In this document: in pieces, positions 41,556-51,445 of the stretch
Layout: every line of letters starts with the position of its first letter
Position numbering within the stretch: the first letter of the stretch is position 1
Source of the DNA: Comamonas sp. KCTC 72670
Lineage (GTDB): Bacteria > Myxococcota > Myxococcia > Myxococcales > Myxococcaceae
DNA length: 64,000 nt
Assembly (NCBI GenBank): GCA_014656495.1
Contig: BNCN01000007.1
Coordinates: 124,001-188,000 of the forward strand
Reading direction: 5' to 3'
Notes under the pieces: generated by a model
What the model was told of the DNA's origin: nothing
Seen by the model: only the letters and a program-made list of their open reading frames with translations
Databases searched by the model: none
Translations under genes and position numbers: made by a program

Positions 41556-42887
41556 CTAGGCGCTCTTCCGGCGCCGCATCATCGCCTCGTACGAACGGCC
41601 CACGCTCTGCGACAGGATGAGCAGCTCGCCCACGTCGGGGGGCGTGAGCTGGTCCGGTCCGTTGTCCACGTAGAGCAGGTGGACGACCTTCCCACGCACC
41701 AGCAGCGGGAGGATGACGGCCGTCTTCGGGAAGCCGCCGCCCATCAACTTGTAGAACACACCCATGGCCGCGTCGCGGCGCACCGGGCCGATGTAGTGCG
41801 ACCGCGTGTCTCGCACGAGCCGGAACGTCGTCTGCTCACGCAGCGGAACGCCGATGCGCCGCACCACCGCGTCCCGGACCCCCACGCCCATGCCGTGCCA
41901 GCCCGTCACGAGGCTGCCCTGCACCGACAGCAGGAGGTTGCGCTTCCACTTGCCCAGCGCGAAGCGAAGCACCGTGCGCGCCACGTCTTCGCGGTCCGAG
42001 CTGCGCGCCAGCTCCGCCTGCGCCTCGGCGAAGGTGAGCGGCGTCGGCGGCGGCTCGGGCGGACGCGGCGGCTGCACGGGCGCCGTGGGCTGCGCCCCAC
42101 CCAGCACGGCGGCGGTCGGAGCCGGCGGCGCCATGGGCGGCGGAACCACGATGCCCGCCGAGGGGTGAGCCGCCGGGGGCGGCGCCACGGGGGCCATGGG
42201 CGGCCGGGCCGCCACCTGCGGCAGGGGCGGCGCCACCGGAGCCTGGGGAACCGGCGCGGGCTCCAGCACCTCCACGCCGGTGATGATCTCCTCCTCGCCC
42301 ACGTCCGCGTCGTCGGAGTCCGCGCCACCGCGCAGCGCGGAGGCATACATGGACTGGAACTCCTCCTCGCTCATCAAGTCGGGCGGCCGCTCCTCCACCT
42401 TCGCCAGCTCCGGGGAGCCGGGCGCGGGACGGAGCCGCACCGCGTTCATGTCGATGGCGCGCAGCGGCCGGAACGCCTTGCAGTAGCGGCGCAGCAGCTG
42501 GTTCATCCGGAACTCGGGGATGACCACCGGCACCACGCGCTTGCCCGTCCGGAACGCAATCGCGTCCAGCGTCGTGAAGTCATGCGGGTTGACCACGGCG
42601 AGGCTCAGCCGCGTCGCGTCCACCCGCATGGGCAGGTACTCCTTGTCGTCCGCGTGATTCGAGGAGACCAGCTCCATCGCCTTCGGGTCGGGCACCATCT
42701 CCCCGGACGCGAACGCGCTGTTGTGAAGCTTCCCCAGCGTCTTCGCGAGGTCCTGCTCGGTCAGCAGCCCCAGCTCCACCAGGTTGGTGCCCAGCCGCCC
42801 GCCATGCACCACCTGGGCCTCGAGCGCTTCCTCGAGCCCCTCGGCGGAGACGAGACCATCCTTCAGGAGCTGTTCACCCAGGCGCAT
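41556..42887 (-). CDS. MshEN-domain protein, probable c-di-GMP effector
   Basis: The 443-residue protein begins with two copies of the MshEN c-di-GMP motif, RLGEQLLKDGLVSAEGLEEA and RLGTNLVELGLLTEQDLAK, separated by five residues. The N-terminal GspE domain spans about 1-150. A proline-rich linker (about 200-285) follows, and the last ~140 residues look like a GAF-like or general ligand-binding domain ending in SYEAMMRRRKSA. No ATPase domain is present, so it is not a secretion ATPase. I infer a regulator that responds to c-di-GMP. It converges on the enoyl-reductase-like gene. Confidence 0.8.
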   Translation of the reverse strand: MRLGEQLLKDGLVSAEGLEEALEAQVVHGGRLGTNLVELGLLTEQDLAKTLGKLHNSAFASGEMVPDPKAMELVSSNHADDKEYLPMRVDATRLSLAVVNPHDFTTLDAIAFRTGKRVVPVVIPEFRMNQLLRRYCKAFRPLRAIDMNAVRLRPAPGSPELAKVEERPPDLMSEEEFQSMYASALRGGADSDDADVGEEEIITGVEVLEPAPVPQAPVAPPLPQVAARPPMAPVAPPPAAHPSAGIVVPPPMAPPAPTAAVLGGAQPTAPVQPPRPPEPPPTPLTFAEAQAELARSSDREDVARTVLRFALGKWKRNLLLSVQGSLVTGWHGMGVGVRDAVVRRIGVPLREQTTFRLVRDTRSHYIGPVRRDAAMGVFYKLMGGGFPKTAVILPLLVRGKVVHLLYVDNGPDQLTPPDVGELLILSQSVGRSYEAMMRRRKSA

Positions 42888-42950
42888 GGGGCCGCTTGTA
42901 GCCGCGCCCCATCCCGCTCCGCAAGCACACCCGCGCCCATGCCCGGCGTC

Positions 42951-43337
42951 CTAGTCCTCCGGGTGATGACTCAGCGCCACGCGGTTCCCCTCCGGGTCCC
43001 GGACGTACACCGACCACCGCGTCTCGTGCTCCAGCGGCACCCCCGCGCGGGTGAAGGTCTCCACGACCCCAGCCCGGGCCGCCTTCGGAATCCGGAACGC
43101 GAGCATCAACAGGCCCGGTGCGTCATGGCGGAACGACGTCGACACGGGCTCGCCGCCCGCCGCCTCGATGGCCAGGAAGCCGCCCCCTGGCACGCCGACC
43201 CAGATGCTCCGCAGAGAGCCATCCGCACGCAGGTGCCGGGTCAACTCGGGAAAGCCCAGCAGGTCCCTGTAGAACCCGGTGACGCCTTCGATGTCCTTCG
43301 CCTGGATGGCCACGTGGTGGAAGCCCTGAACGTCCAT
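42951..43337 (-). CDS. VOC-superfamily protein
   Basis: The 128-residue protein opens MDVQGFHHVAIQAKDIEGVTGFY and ends with VYVRDPEGNRVALSHH, the metal-side strands of the glyoxalase/dioxygenase fold. It is a single two-module domain. Substrate unknown. It is divergent from the REC-DUF4388 gene, with the start codons 27 bp apart. Confidence 0.85.
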   Translation of the reverse strand: MDVQGFHHVAIQAKDIEGVTGFYRDLLGFPELTRHLRADGSLRSIWVGVPGGGFLAIEAAGGEPVSTSFRHDAPGLLMLAFRIPKAARAGVVETFTRAGVPLEHETRWSVYVRDPEGNRVALSHHPED

Positions 43338-43364
43338 GACGCGGATGCTATGGTCTGCGCGCCC

Positions 43365-44744
43365 ATGGCGCGACTGCTCATCGTCGAAGACAACCACGAG
43401 CTGGCCTCCCTCATCGTCGCCATGGCGCAGAGCCGTGGCCACGAGGCACAAGCCGCATCTACTGGCGAGGCGGCGCTGGAGGCGCTCGCCCCGAACATCC
43501 GGTGGGACGCCGCGCTGGTGGACCTGCTGCTCCCCGACATCCGCGGCAGTGAGGTGCTGGCCGCGCTGCGCGCCCACGGCATCCCCGCCCTGGCGGTGAG
43601 CGGCGTGTACAAGGGCGACCGCTTCGCCCAGGAGGCCGTGCAGGTCCACGGGGCCCGCGCCTTCTTCGAAAAGCCGTTCGACCTCATCACCGTCATGGAG
43701 GCCCTGGAGCAGGCCGGTGGCGTGTCCCCCCAACCGCGCGCTCCCCCGCCCATCGCGGAGAGCGTGCTGCTGGATGAGCTGCTCGACGCCGAGGACCTCA
43801 TCGTGCTGGAAGAGTTTCCCCCCGAGTCCGGAGGCTCCTCCGAGCCCCTTCAGGTCGTTCCCAGCACGGATCCCCTCCCCGAGCCCTCGGAGCCGGACGC
43901 GGAGCACGCCCTCCCCCTGCCCTTCGGCATGCGCGAGAAGGTGTGGAGCGAGTCGTCCACGCCCGCCGAGCCCCCTGCGCCCCGTCGCGCGCTGCCCACG
44001 TGGTCGCTCGGCGGCGAGCTGAAGGAGACCTCCGTCCCGCGCCTGCTCAACGCCTATTACGAGGCGCGCCACCACGGGGAGCTGAAGCTCCAGCAGGGCG
44101 CGGTGCTCAAGGTCGTCTACTTCGAATCCGGCAACATCGTGTACGCCGCGTCCAACCTGGCCGCGGAGCGCTTCGGCCGCTTCTGCGCCCGCCGGGGCGT
44201 GCTGCCCGAAGCGCTGCTGGCGGAGGTCGCCGCCTCCGCGAAGGAGCACGGCCTGCGCACGGGCGAGGCCATGATTCGCATGGGCCTCATCGACGCCGCC
44301 CAGCGCAAGCAGCTGCTGGTGGAGCAGGTGAACGACATCGTCGCGTCCACGTTCTCCTGGAAGGAAGGCGGCTTCGGCTTCAGCGCCATGCGGCCCCGCC
44401 GCACGGACCTGGTGAAGCTGTCCGTCTTCCCGGGCGACCTGGTGCTGGAGGGCGTGGCGAAGACCGAGACGTTGGTGGCCCTGCGCCAGCAGATGCCGCG
44501 CTCCCGGCGCCTGTTCCCCACCGCGGATGCCCCCTACGGCCTGCACGAGCTGAAGCTCGAGGGCCCCCAGGCCCTGGTGCTGGCCTACGCGGACGGAAGC
44601 AAGACGGTGGAGGACCTGCTCGCGCTCACGGACCTGTCCGAGCGCCAGACGCTGGCCACGCTGCGCGCGCTGGAGCTGCTCGGCATCCTGGAGGAGCGGC
44701 CCGACACGCCGAGCCGGCGCCACCGCATCAGTTTCGGCCTGTAG
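43365..44744 (+). CDS. Response regulator with DUF4388 domain
   Basis: The 459-residue protein has an N-terminal receiver domain (ED at 8-9, phospho-Asp53 in LVDLLLPDIRG, Lys near 104). A long acidic Pro-rich linker (about 125-215) follows, and then a DUF4388-type domain (SLGGELKETSVPRLLNAYYEARHHGELKLQQG). DUF4388 is common in Myxococcales two-component proteins and may act as a protein-interaction output. A second ATG at 43350 is possible; the one used gives the usual receiver start. It is a single gene. Confidence 0.85.
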   Translation: MARLLIVEDNHELASLIVAMAQSRGHEAQAASTGEAALEALAPNIRWDAALVDLLLPDIRGSEVLAALRAHGIPALAVSGVYKGDRFAQEAVQVHGARAFFEKPFDLITVMEALEQAGGVSPQPRAPPPIAESVLLDELLDAEDLIVLEEFPPESGGSSEPLQVVPSTDPLPEPSEPDAEHALPLPFGMREKVWSESSTPAEPPAPRRALPTWSLGGELKETSVPRLLNAYYEARHHGELKLQQGAVLKVVYFESGNIVYAASNLAAERFGRFCARRGVLPEALLAEVAASAKEHGLRTGEAMIRMGLIDAAQRKQLLVEQVNDIVASTFSWKEGGFGFSAMRPRRTDLVKLSVFPGDLVLEGVAKTETLVALRQQMPRSRRLFPTADAPYGLHELKLEGPQALVLAYADGSKTVEDLLALTDLSERQTLATLRALELLGILEERPDTPSRRHRISFGL

Positions 44745-44749
44745 CCGCG

Positions 44750-47700
44750 CTATTTCCGGCGGCGCAGCACCCGGGTCAGCGCCAACAGACCGAACAGCGC
44801 CACGCCGGAGCCGCCCCCCGTGCAGCCGCAGCCCTGCGCGGGCGGAGGCACTTCGGCATCCCCCGACACCGGCACGCCGTTGAGGGACATCTCGCCGCCC
44901 AGCTTCGGCGTGGACAGCAGCGGCACGCGGCCCACGTAGGACAGCGTGCGCGTCCCTCGCGCGGGCAGCCGGATGTCGCCCACCGCGAAGCCGCCCGTCA
45001 CTGCCTCAGCCTCCACGCCGGCGCCGTCCAGCTTCACGCTGCCGGGCACCCACTCCAGCCCGTCCACGTGCTCCACGAAGCGCAGGGTGCCCACCTCGCA
45101 CTCGGACGTGTTGCGCAGCTCCACCAACACACCCACCAGGCCCTTCTCGGACGCGGAGGGCGTCTCCGTCGTGTGCCGCACGTCCACGAAGCGCTCGGCG
45201 GTGATGGGCACCACGTGCTCGGTGGTGGCCGCGTTGCCCCCACCCGCGTCCGCGAGCACGCGCAGGGTGATGGAATGCCCCACCAGGTCCTCCAGCGCCG
45301 TGTCACGCGTGCTCACCGTGACAGTCCTCCCCGTCAGGGACGCTTCCACCAGCGAGGGCCCGTCCACCTGCGACCAGGAGATGGCCACGTCGCCGCACGC
45401 ATTCGCGGGAATCGTCTGCGTCAGCGTGGTGCTCGCCCCGGAGCCACACCGCGCCACCAGCGCGCCGGCTTCGAGTCCACCCAACTGCGCGGGCAGGGGC
45501 TGGTTGGACAGCTGCGCGTCCGCCCGGCCCCCCTCCTGCACGGTGCCGCTGCTGTCGTCGAAGAGCTCGCCACGGACGCGGTAGGACTCCGCGGTGCAGG
45601 AGCGCGGCAACTGAGGACGCCACGTCCCGGGGACGGCAACCACGTCCGTGGCCAACGCCTCACCGCGCTGCGTCTCCACGAACACCCGCGCCTTCAACGC
45701 CCGGGCCTCCACGCAGTTGAGCGACGTGTCCAGGACGACGTCCACCTGCCCGTCCCCTGACGACGTCACGCCCAGCTCCAGCGTGCCGGAGCTCACGTCC
45801 TCCAGTGACGGCTCCACCACCACGAGCACCTGGGCCTCGGGCCCCTCCTGAACGCCGCCCCCGGTGACGGGGATGCGGTTCTTCGCGGTGAACGACAACG
45901 AGGCGAGGCTGCAGTCCTCGGCCTCCACCCGGAGTCGCTCGCTCGACACGGGCGCGTCCAGGGAGACGGGGTCGCCGTTCGCCGTCCTCACGGTGATGCC
46001 CGCGGGCAGGCTCGCTCCCGGCTCCGTCAGCGACCACTCGGTCTCGATGCCGGGCAGGCCGGGCGTGCCGGCGCAGGTGTGCAACGTCTCGGGCACCAAC
46101 TCCACGCTCGCGCCCGCCCCGGAGGTGAGACGGCGCACCGCCCCCGCCCCGAAGGGCGGCAGCGGACGGCCCCACGGCGCGACGTCCACGGTGAAAATTG
46201 TCGGCGTGCTGGAGGACAGCCCCCCTTCGTCCAAGCCTCGAAGCTCGTACGCATAGCTGACGCCCGAGGCCTGACACAGAACCTCCGGCGGGGTGAAGGT
46301 GGCCTGAGCGCCGCCGTTGTGCGTGAGCAGCGGCGCGCCCGACTGTCCCGCCACGGGCTCCCACATGAAGCTCAGCGCCGGGCACTCCTCGGCCACGGGC
46401 TGCGCGGTGAACACCTGCGGTGCTCCCGACGCGGTCGTCGAGGCTCGCAAGGGCGACACCCTCGGCCGCTGCGGGCCCTGCACGTTCAAGACGCGGAACG
46501 GGACGACGACCTCGGTGTCATGCACCGCCAGACCATCCGACGCGAACACGCGCAACTGGCCTGCCTCCTCCTTGCAGACGGGCCGCTGCGGAATCAGCGT
46601 CACGTCGAGTTCATCGGGGCGCTCGACCGTGTTGACGGCGAGCAGGCCCGCGGAGGCGCTGTCATCCACGGAGATGCGAACCGCATCGAAGTCGGCGTCC
46701 GTCGCCGTGAAGCGCACCGTCGCGGCCCCCGCCTCGTCAACGAGGATGGGCGTGCTCCCCACGTCGAGGACGGGCGCGTTCACGTTGGCGTACGACACGA
46801 CGTTGAAGCCCGGCTGGTCCAGGATGAACACGCAATAGGACGAGTCCACGCAGGACACTTCCAGCGGCGCCGCCACGGGGGAGCCCGGGAGCGCCGAGCC
46901 CTCGAAGGCAGGGTGGACGCGCCACTGGAGGCCCGCCCCCTCCGCGCTGGCGGCGGGCACGGCGCCCAGCACCACGGGCTCGCCATTGGCGCTCTGCCCC
47001 ACGGCGAGTCCGAAGCCCTCGCCCCGGATGCTCCCATTCCCGGTGTTCACGTCCACCGAGGTGATGCGGATGGGCTGCCCATCCGGGAGCATCACGGGTT
47101 CGAACGTCGTCCCGCTGGGGTTTAGCGCCCCCCGGAAGAGCCCGTCGGCATTGCCGAACAACGCGATGGGGTACGGCCCATCTCCCGCGAAGAGGTCCAC
47201 CGTTCGCGGCGACTGCGTCGTCAGCAGCGGCGGCACGGAGACCTGCGCCTGACGCTGGTCCCGCGTGTACCAGAGCAGGTCCGTGCGGGAGAGCCCCGTG
47301 ACACTGAAGAGCGCGTGCGGCGCGCCATCCCGCGTCTCCACCACCCCCAGGACCTCGGTCGAAGACATCAGCCCCGCGTCGATGGACAGGGGCGTCCACG
47401 GCGCGGGCCCCACCACCCCCTGGGATGCCGTGAGCAACGTCAGCCCGCCATCCGAGAGCGCCACCGCCGCGTAGCCCGTGCCCGACGCGGTGTGCTTCAC
47501 CCGCCGGACGCCCACCACCGTGTTCACCGGGTCCGGAGGGATGATGTTGCCGGCCGCGCGGCAGTTCTCGTGGCTGATGATGTCGCCCGGCCGCACGACG
47601 ATGGCGAAACACCCCGCGGGCGACAGGAAGGTGCCGAACACGTCCCCGTGCAAGAAGAGGAGGGACTGCGTCCCCGCGCCCCGGTGCAGCTCGGTTTGAT

Positions 47701-47839
47701 TCGTCGTCGAGACGGCGTAGACGCCCGGGGAGAAGACGTCCACTGACCGGGCGATGCCCGGCACCTCCGTGACGTCCCAATCCGCGCGGGCCGCGGTGGC
47801 CACACCCAGGCAGAGGCTGATGACGAGGAGGGGACGCAC
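44750..47839 (-). CDS. Large secreted protein with MYXO-CTERM-like C-terminus
   Basis: The 1029-residue protein has a signal peptide (MRPLLVISLCLGVATAARA). Beta-rich domains with an Ig-like/DUF11 character follow, and it ends with the sorting signal QGCGCTGGGSGVALFGLLAL followed by TRVLRRRK. MYXO-CTERM proteins are processed at the glycine/cysteine motif and held at the cell surface. It is the last gene of the four-gene c-di-GMP-riboswitch operon, 9 bp after the barrel gene. Large size and repeats suggest an adhesin or structural surface protein; this is inference. Confidence 0.85.
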   Translation of the reverse strand: MRPLLVISLCLGVATAARADWDVTEVPGIARSVDVFSPGVYAVSTTNQTELHRGAGTQSLLFLHGDVFGTFLSPAGCFAIVVRPGDIISHENCRAAGNIIPPDPVNTVVGVRRVKHTASGTGYAAVALSDGGLTLLTASQGVVGPAPWTPLSIDAGLMSSTEVLGVVETRDGAPHALFSVTGLSRTDLLWYTRDQRQAQVSVPPLLTTQSPRTVDLFAGDGPYPIALFGNADGLFRGALNPSGTTFEPVMLPDGQPIRITSVDVNTGNGSIRGEGFGLAVGQSANGEPVVLGAVPAASAEGAGLQWRVHPAFEGSALPGSPVAAPLEVSCVDSSYCVFILDQPGFNVVSYANVNAPVLDVGSTPILVDEAGAATVRFTATDADFDAVRISVDDSASAGLLAVNTVERPDELDVTLIPQRPVCKEEAGQLRVFASDGLAVHDTEVVVPFRVLNVQGPQRPRVSPLRASTTASGAPQVFTAQPVAEECPALSFMWEPVAGQSGAPLLTHNGGAQATFTPPEVLCQASGVSYAYELRGLDEGGLSSSTPTIFTVDVAPWGRPLPPFGAGAVRRLTSGAGASVELVPETLHTCAGTPGLPGIETEWSLTEPGASLPAGITVRTANGDPVSLDAPVSSERLRVEAEDCSLASLSFTAKNRIPVTGGGVQEGPEAQVLVVVEPSLEDVSSGTLELGVTSSGDGQVDVVLDTSLNCVEARALKARVFVETQRGEALATDVVAVPGTWRPQLPRSCTAESYRVRGELFDDSSGTVQEGGRADAQLSNQPLPAQLGGLEAGALVARCGSGASTTLTQTIPANACGDVAISWSQVDGPSLVEASLTGRTVTVSTRDTALEDLVGHSITLRVLADAGGGNAATTEHVVPITAERFVDVRHTTETPSASEKGLVGVLVELRNTSECEVGTLRFVEHVDGLEWVPGSVKLDGAGVEAEAVTGGFAVGDIRLPARGTRTLSYVGRVPLLSTPKLGGEMSLNGVPVSGDAEVPPPAQGCGCTGGGSGVALFGLLALTRVLRRRK

Positions 47840-47848
47840 GACTCGCTC

Positions 47849-50800
47849 CTAATAGGCCACTTCGGCTCGAAGGTAGAGCCGGTCCTGATTGTCTGACGAG
47901 CCGGGCTCCAGCCCCAAACCGCTGAACCCCAGAAGTGTGTACCCGGTGGCCAATCGCAGGCGCTCGTCCACCCGATAGGCGACTTCCGCACGGACCGCCG
48001 TCAGCCGCTCCCCATCCGGAGACGCCGTCCGCCGGGCCAGCTCGGCGCCCACCTCCAACCCGCCCACCACCCGCACCGCGGGGCGAAGCGTGCCCGTCCA
48101 CACCCACCGTGAGGAGTCCTCCACGCTGGAGCGGCCCGCGTGCAGCCCCGCCGCCACGGAGAGCCGGTCTCCCAGGCGCACGGCTGGCAGCAAGGAGAAG
48201 GTCTGCAAAGCCCTGTCGCCAAACGCGGACCGGAGCCCCGGCAGCAGCTCGCGCGTGATGCCGTAGCGCGCCACCACCAGCCAGGGGCCGGGCCTCCACG
48301 CCAGCGCCGCGTAGCCCTCCACCAGGCGCGTCTCCAGCACGTCCGCGTTGACGGTGCGCGCGAAGTCCACCCGTCCAGACGCCGTCACGTCCTCCAGCAA
48401 CTGCGCCTGCGCCGCCAGCGCCACCACCGCTTGGAGCCTGTCCACGGGCGCGGCGGAGCCTCGCTCCAGGGTGCCCTCCTCCCGGCGCAGCTCCACCCGG
48501 CCATCCACGCGCAGCCGCGGCAGGACGAGCTGACCGAACACGCCGCCCGCTTCACGCTCCAGGGGGCTGTCCACGTCCAGCAGGCTGCGCACGCCCCGCT
48601 CGTACCGGGCGCCCACGCTGAACCCGCCCGTGAGCTGCTGCTGGAACCCCACGGCGCGCGCCAGCCGGACGGCCGTGGCGTCATGGGAGCCCACGTCCTC
48701 CACGAAGAGCGCGGTGCCGCTGGCGGGAAGCTCCGTGCGCGCGCCCGTCACCGTGCGGCCCGCGCCGTGGTCGGGCCCGTCCACGTCCACGGAGTATCCG
48801 CCGTAGAACACGTCCTGGCCGCGCCTCGACTCGAGGTTGGCCCAGGCGCGCGGCCCCAGCTCGGGTCCCCAGCCGCCGGACACACCCGCGCGCGTATCGC
48901 GGTCCAACTCCATGTCCACGCCCACGGAGGTGAAGGTGTCGTCGAAGCGCCCCGGGCCCTCACCGTGAAGCGCCAACGCCTGCCGGTGCGCCGCGCGCAG
49001 CCGCAGACGCTCCCAGACCTTCAACGAGCCACTCACGCCGGCGGACGTCCTGCCACCCGACAGCGCCGGCCCCACGCCCGCGACCTGCGCGGCGCGCAGG
49101 CGGGAGTCCCGGACCTCCAGGCCCACGCCCCACCGCGACTCCTCCCACCCCACGCCCGCCCCGAGCACCTGCGCGGAGAACGGCGAGTCCTCGAAGGGCG
49201 CACGCGGGTCGGCCGAGCGCCGCTCATCCGCCAGCAGCGTCAGCCGCACCCGGCCGAAGGGCTGCCTCACCCGGAGCGACGACTGCCGGAACATCGCGAC
49301 GTCGGTGTGCGAGCCATCGGAGAAGCCCCGCCCGCGCAGCCGGAACGCCGCGTCCACCGTGCCCTCACCCGAGAGCCCCGGTCCGTGAAGCTGGAGGCTC
49401 ACCGCCTGAGCCCCCGTGCCCGCGTCCACCCGGGGACGGAGGAAGCTGAGGCCACCGTCATCCGAGACACCGAAGAAGGACGCGTCCACGGCCGTGCCCC
49501 GGCTGGACGCCACTTCGGCCGCGAAGCGGTAGGCGCCCAGCGCCGTGCTCGCGCGTCCCGTGTACAGCGTGTACGGGCGCCCTTCCCGGCCTTCGCGCAC
49601 CGCGCCCACGCCCAGCCGTGCGCCGCGCCACTCGGCCCACACCTCGCCGCCGGCCGCGTCACCGCCGTCCGCGAGCCGCAGCGCCGCGTAGTCCACCACC
49701 AGCACCGGCTCCGGCGTCTCCGTGGGTGAGCCGGTCCGCAGCCACGCAGCCCCCGCGAGGAAGGACAGCGGCCGCGCGAGCAGGATGCGCCCGGCGAAGT
49801 AGTCGATGTCGTAGTCGACGCCGCGAATGAGGTGCCGCTCGCCCAGGGGGAGTCCAGTGACGCCGTCGCGCAGCTCGACGCGCACCAGCTCCGAGCCCTC
49901 CGCCACCGACGCCGCGCCCAGGTAGTACAGGCTGCCGCCCGTGGCGCGCAGCTCCTCGTGCGCGGGCACCGCGGACACCTGCCGCACCGGGTCCGTCAGG
50001 CTCCCGCCAAACGCCTTCACCCCCACGCGCGCAGACTCCTGGCCCGCCTGGAGCTCCGCATAGGGGCCGAAGAGCGGCCGGTGGTAGCGGCCCACCTCGC
50101 GGTCCTGAATCAGCGCGCGGTAGGTGCCCAGCCCCGCGCGGCCCAGCTCCGCGTGACGGGCCTCGAACCGAAGCCGCGCTTCCGTGGCGTTGGGCGTCAG
50201 CGACACCGAGTCGTCACCCCACTCCGCCGGCGCGAGGTCCGGATCCGCGGCCCGGTCGAAGCGCTCGGGGACACGCGGCCGCAGCCAGTCCGGGAGGCTG
50301 GCGCCATTCAACGTGCGTCCGTCCGTGTCACGCAGGTCCAGCTCGCCCACGAGGTCCACCGCGCCCAGCCGCAGCTCCGCGTGCGCGGAGCCACGGCCGC
50401 GAAGCTGCACGTCGCCGGTGGCCGGTGCGTACGTCGCCTCCACGTCCAGCAAGCCCACCGCGAAAGAGCGGGCCGCGGCGGCGATCTCCAGCGCCTCGTC
50501 GCGCGGCGCCTCCTCCGGCAAGGTGATGCGGAGCTTCACGGTGTTGAGGCCCGGCGACAGCACCACCGGGACATCGACGCGGCCCTCCGGCCCCAGCACC
50601 ACCTCCCCGCCTGGAGCGACAACACGCGTCCCAGCGGGGGCCTCCACGCGCACCCGCGCGGGTCCGCTCGCCGCGGGCGCATCCCGGCCCGAAGGCAACT
50701 GCAGCGTCGCGACGGGCAGCATCGGCCGAGGCGCCACCAGCCATCCGCCCTCACGGGACACCACGTCCACGCGCTGGCGCAGCAGCCGCACCTGTCCCTC

Positions 50801-51445
50801 CGGCGCTGTCGCGGTGATGGGCAGCACGTTCTCACCGCCCACGAGCGGCACCTGGGCCTGCCACGCGCCCTTCTCGTCCACCTGGGCCGCCACGCCCGCC
50901 ACGGTGACCCGGTCTCCCGCCGACGCCTGTCCCGCCACGCGGAAGCGGACCGCGCCCGCCCCTGTCACGACCTCCGCCACCGGCGGCGCCTCGGTGAAGG
51001 AGACACGCACGGGTGCGGGCGTCACGGCCACATCCCGCACGGCGAAGTCCTGGAGCACGACAGCGCCCCATGGCACCTCGAGCGTCGCGGCCTCGGGGCT
51101 CACGCGGCTGGTCACCGGCAGCGAGCGCGTGTCCACCTTCAGCCGGTGACGTCCCGGCCGCAGGTGCAGCCCACCCACCGCGTCCGGCACCCGCGCGTCC
51201 ACGCCCGTGATGTGGAAGCGGCCCTTCGAGTCCGTGCGGACATCCCGGCCCGTGGTGAGCACCAGGCGGACATGCGCCAGGCCCGGCTCGTCCGCGCCAC
51301 ACAGCCCGTCGCCATCGAGGTCCTGGCACACGCGGCCCGCGATGGTGGACGCCTGCGAGGCCGTGTCCAGGGACAGGGCCTGGGCCCCCGCGCCCATCGG
51401 CAGGAGCCCCATGGCTGCGGCGAGGCAGACCAGCGCGGCCCTCAT
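47849..51445 (-). CDS. Large outer-membrane beta-barrel protein with SdrD-B-like N-domain
   Basis: The 1198-residue protein has a signal peptide (about 1-22) and an SdrD-B-like domain (GRVCQDLDGDGLCGADEPGL, TDSKGRFHITGV). It continues with Ig-like domains and, after the conserved RGVDYDIDYFAGRILLARPL segment, many alternating strands typical of an outer-membrane barrel ending in a C-terminal aromatic residue (EVAY). Such proteins often act as a pore or surface anchor. Its ATG overlaps the stop of the upstream Ig-like gene. It is the third gene in the operon. Confidence 0.85.
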   Translation of the reverse strand: MRAALVCLAAAMGLLPMGAGAQALSLDTASQASTIAGRVCQDLDGDGLCGADEPGLAHVRLVLTTGRDVRTDSKGRFHITGVDARVPDAVGGLHLRPGRHRLKVDTRSLPVTSRVSPEAATLEVPWGAVVLQDFAVRDVAVTPAPVRVSFTEAPPVAEVVTGAGAVRFRVAGQASAGDRVTVAGVAAQVDEKGAWQAQVPLVGGENVLPITATAPEGQVRLLRQRVDVVSREGGWLVAPRPMLPVATLQLPSGRDAPAASGPARVRVEAPAGTRVVAPGGEVVLGPEGRVDVPVVLSPGLNTVKLRITLPEEAPRDEALEIAAAARSFAVGLLDVEATYAPATGDVQLRGRGSAHAELRLGAVDLVGELDLRDTDGRTLNGASLPDWLRPRVPERFDRAADPDLAPAEWGDDSVSLTPNATEARLRFEARHAELGRAGLGTYRALIQDREVGRYHRPLFGPYAELQAGQESARVGVKAFGGSLTDPVRQVSAVPAHEELRATGGSLYYLGAASVAEGSELVRVELRDGVTGLPLGERHLIRGVDYDIDYFAGRILLARPLSFLAGAAWLRTGSPTETPEPVLVVDYAALRLADGGDAAGGEVWAEWRGARLGVGAVREGREGRPYTLYTGRASTALGAYRFAAEVASSRGTAVDASFFGVSDDGGLSFLRPRVDAGTGAQAVSLQLHGPGLSGEGTVDAAFRLRGRGFSDGSHTDVAMFRQSSLRVRQPFGRVRLTLLADERRSADPRAPFEDSPFSAQVLGAGVGWEESRWGVGLEVRDSRLRAAQVAGVGPALSGGRTSAGVSGSLKVWERLRLRAAHRQALALHGEGPGRFDDTFTSVGVDMELDRDTRAGVSGGWGPELGPRAWANLESRRGQDVFYGGYSVDVDGPDHGAGRTVTGARTELPASGTALFVEDVGSHDATAVRLARAVGFQQQLTGGFSVGARYERGVRSLLDVDSPLEREAGGVFGQLVLPRLRVDGRVELRREEGTLERGSAAPVDRLQAVVALAAQAQLLEDVTASGRVDFARTVNADVLETRLVEGYAALAWRPGPWLVVARYGITRELLPGLRSAFGDRALQTFSLLPAVRLGDRLSVAAGLHAGRSSVEDSSRWVWTGTLRPAVRVVGGLEVGAELARRTASPDGERLTAVRAEVAYRVDERLRLATGYTLLGFSGLGLEPGSSDNQDRLYLRAEVAY

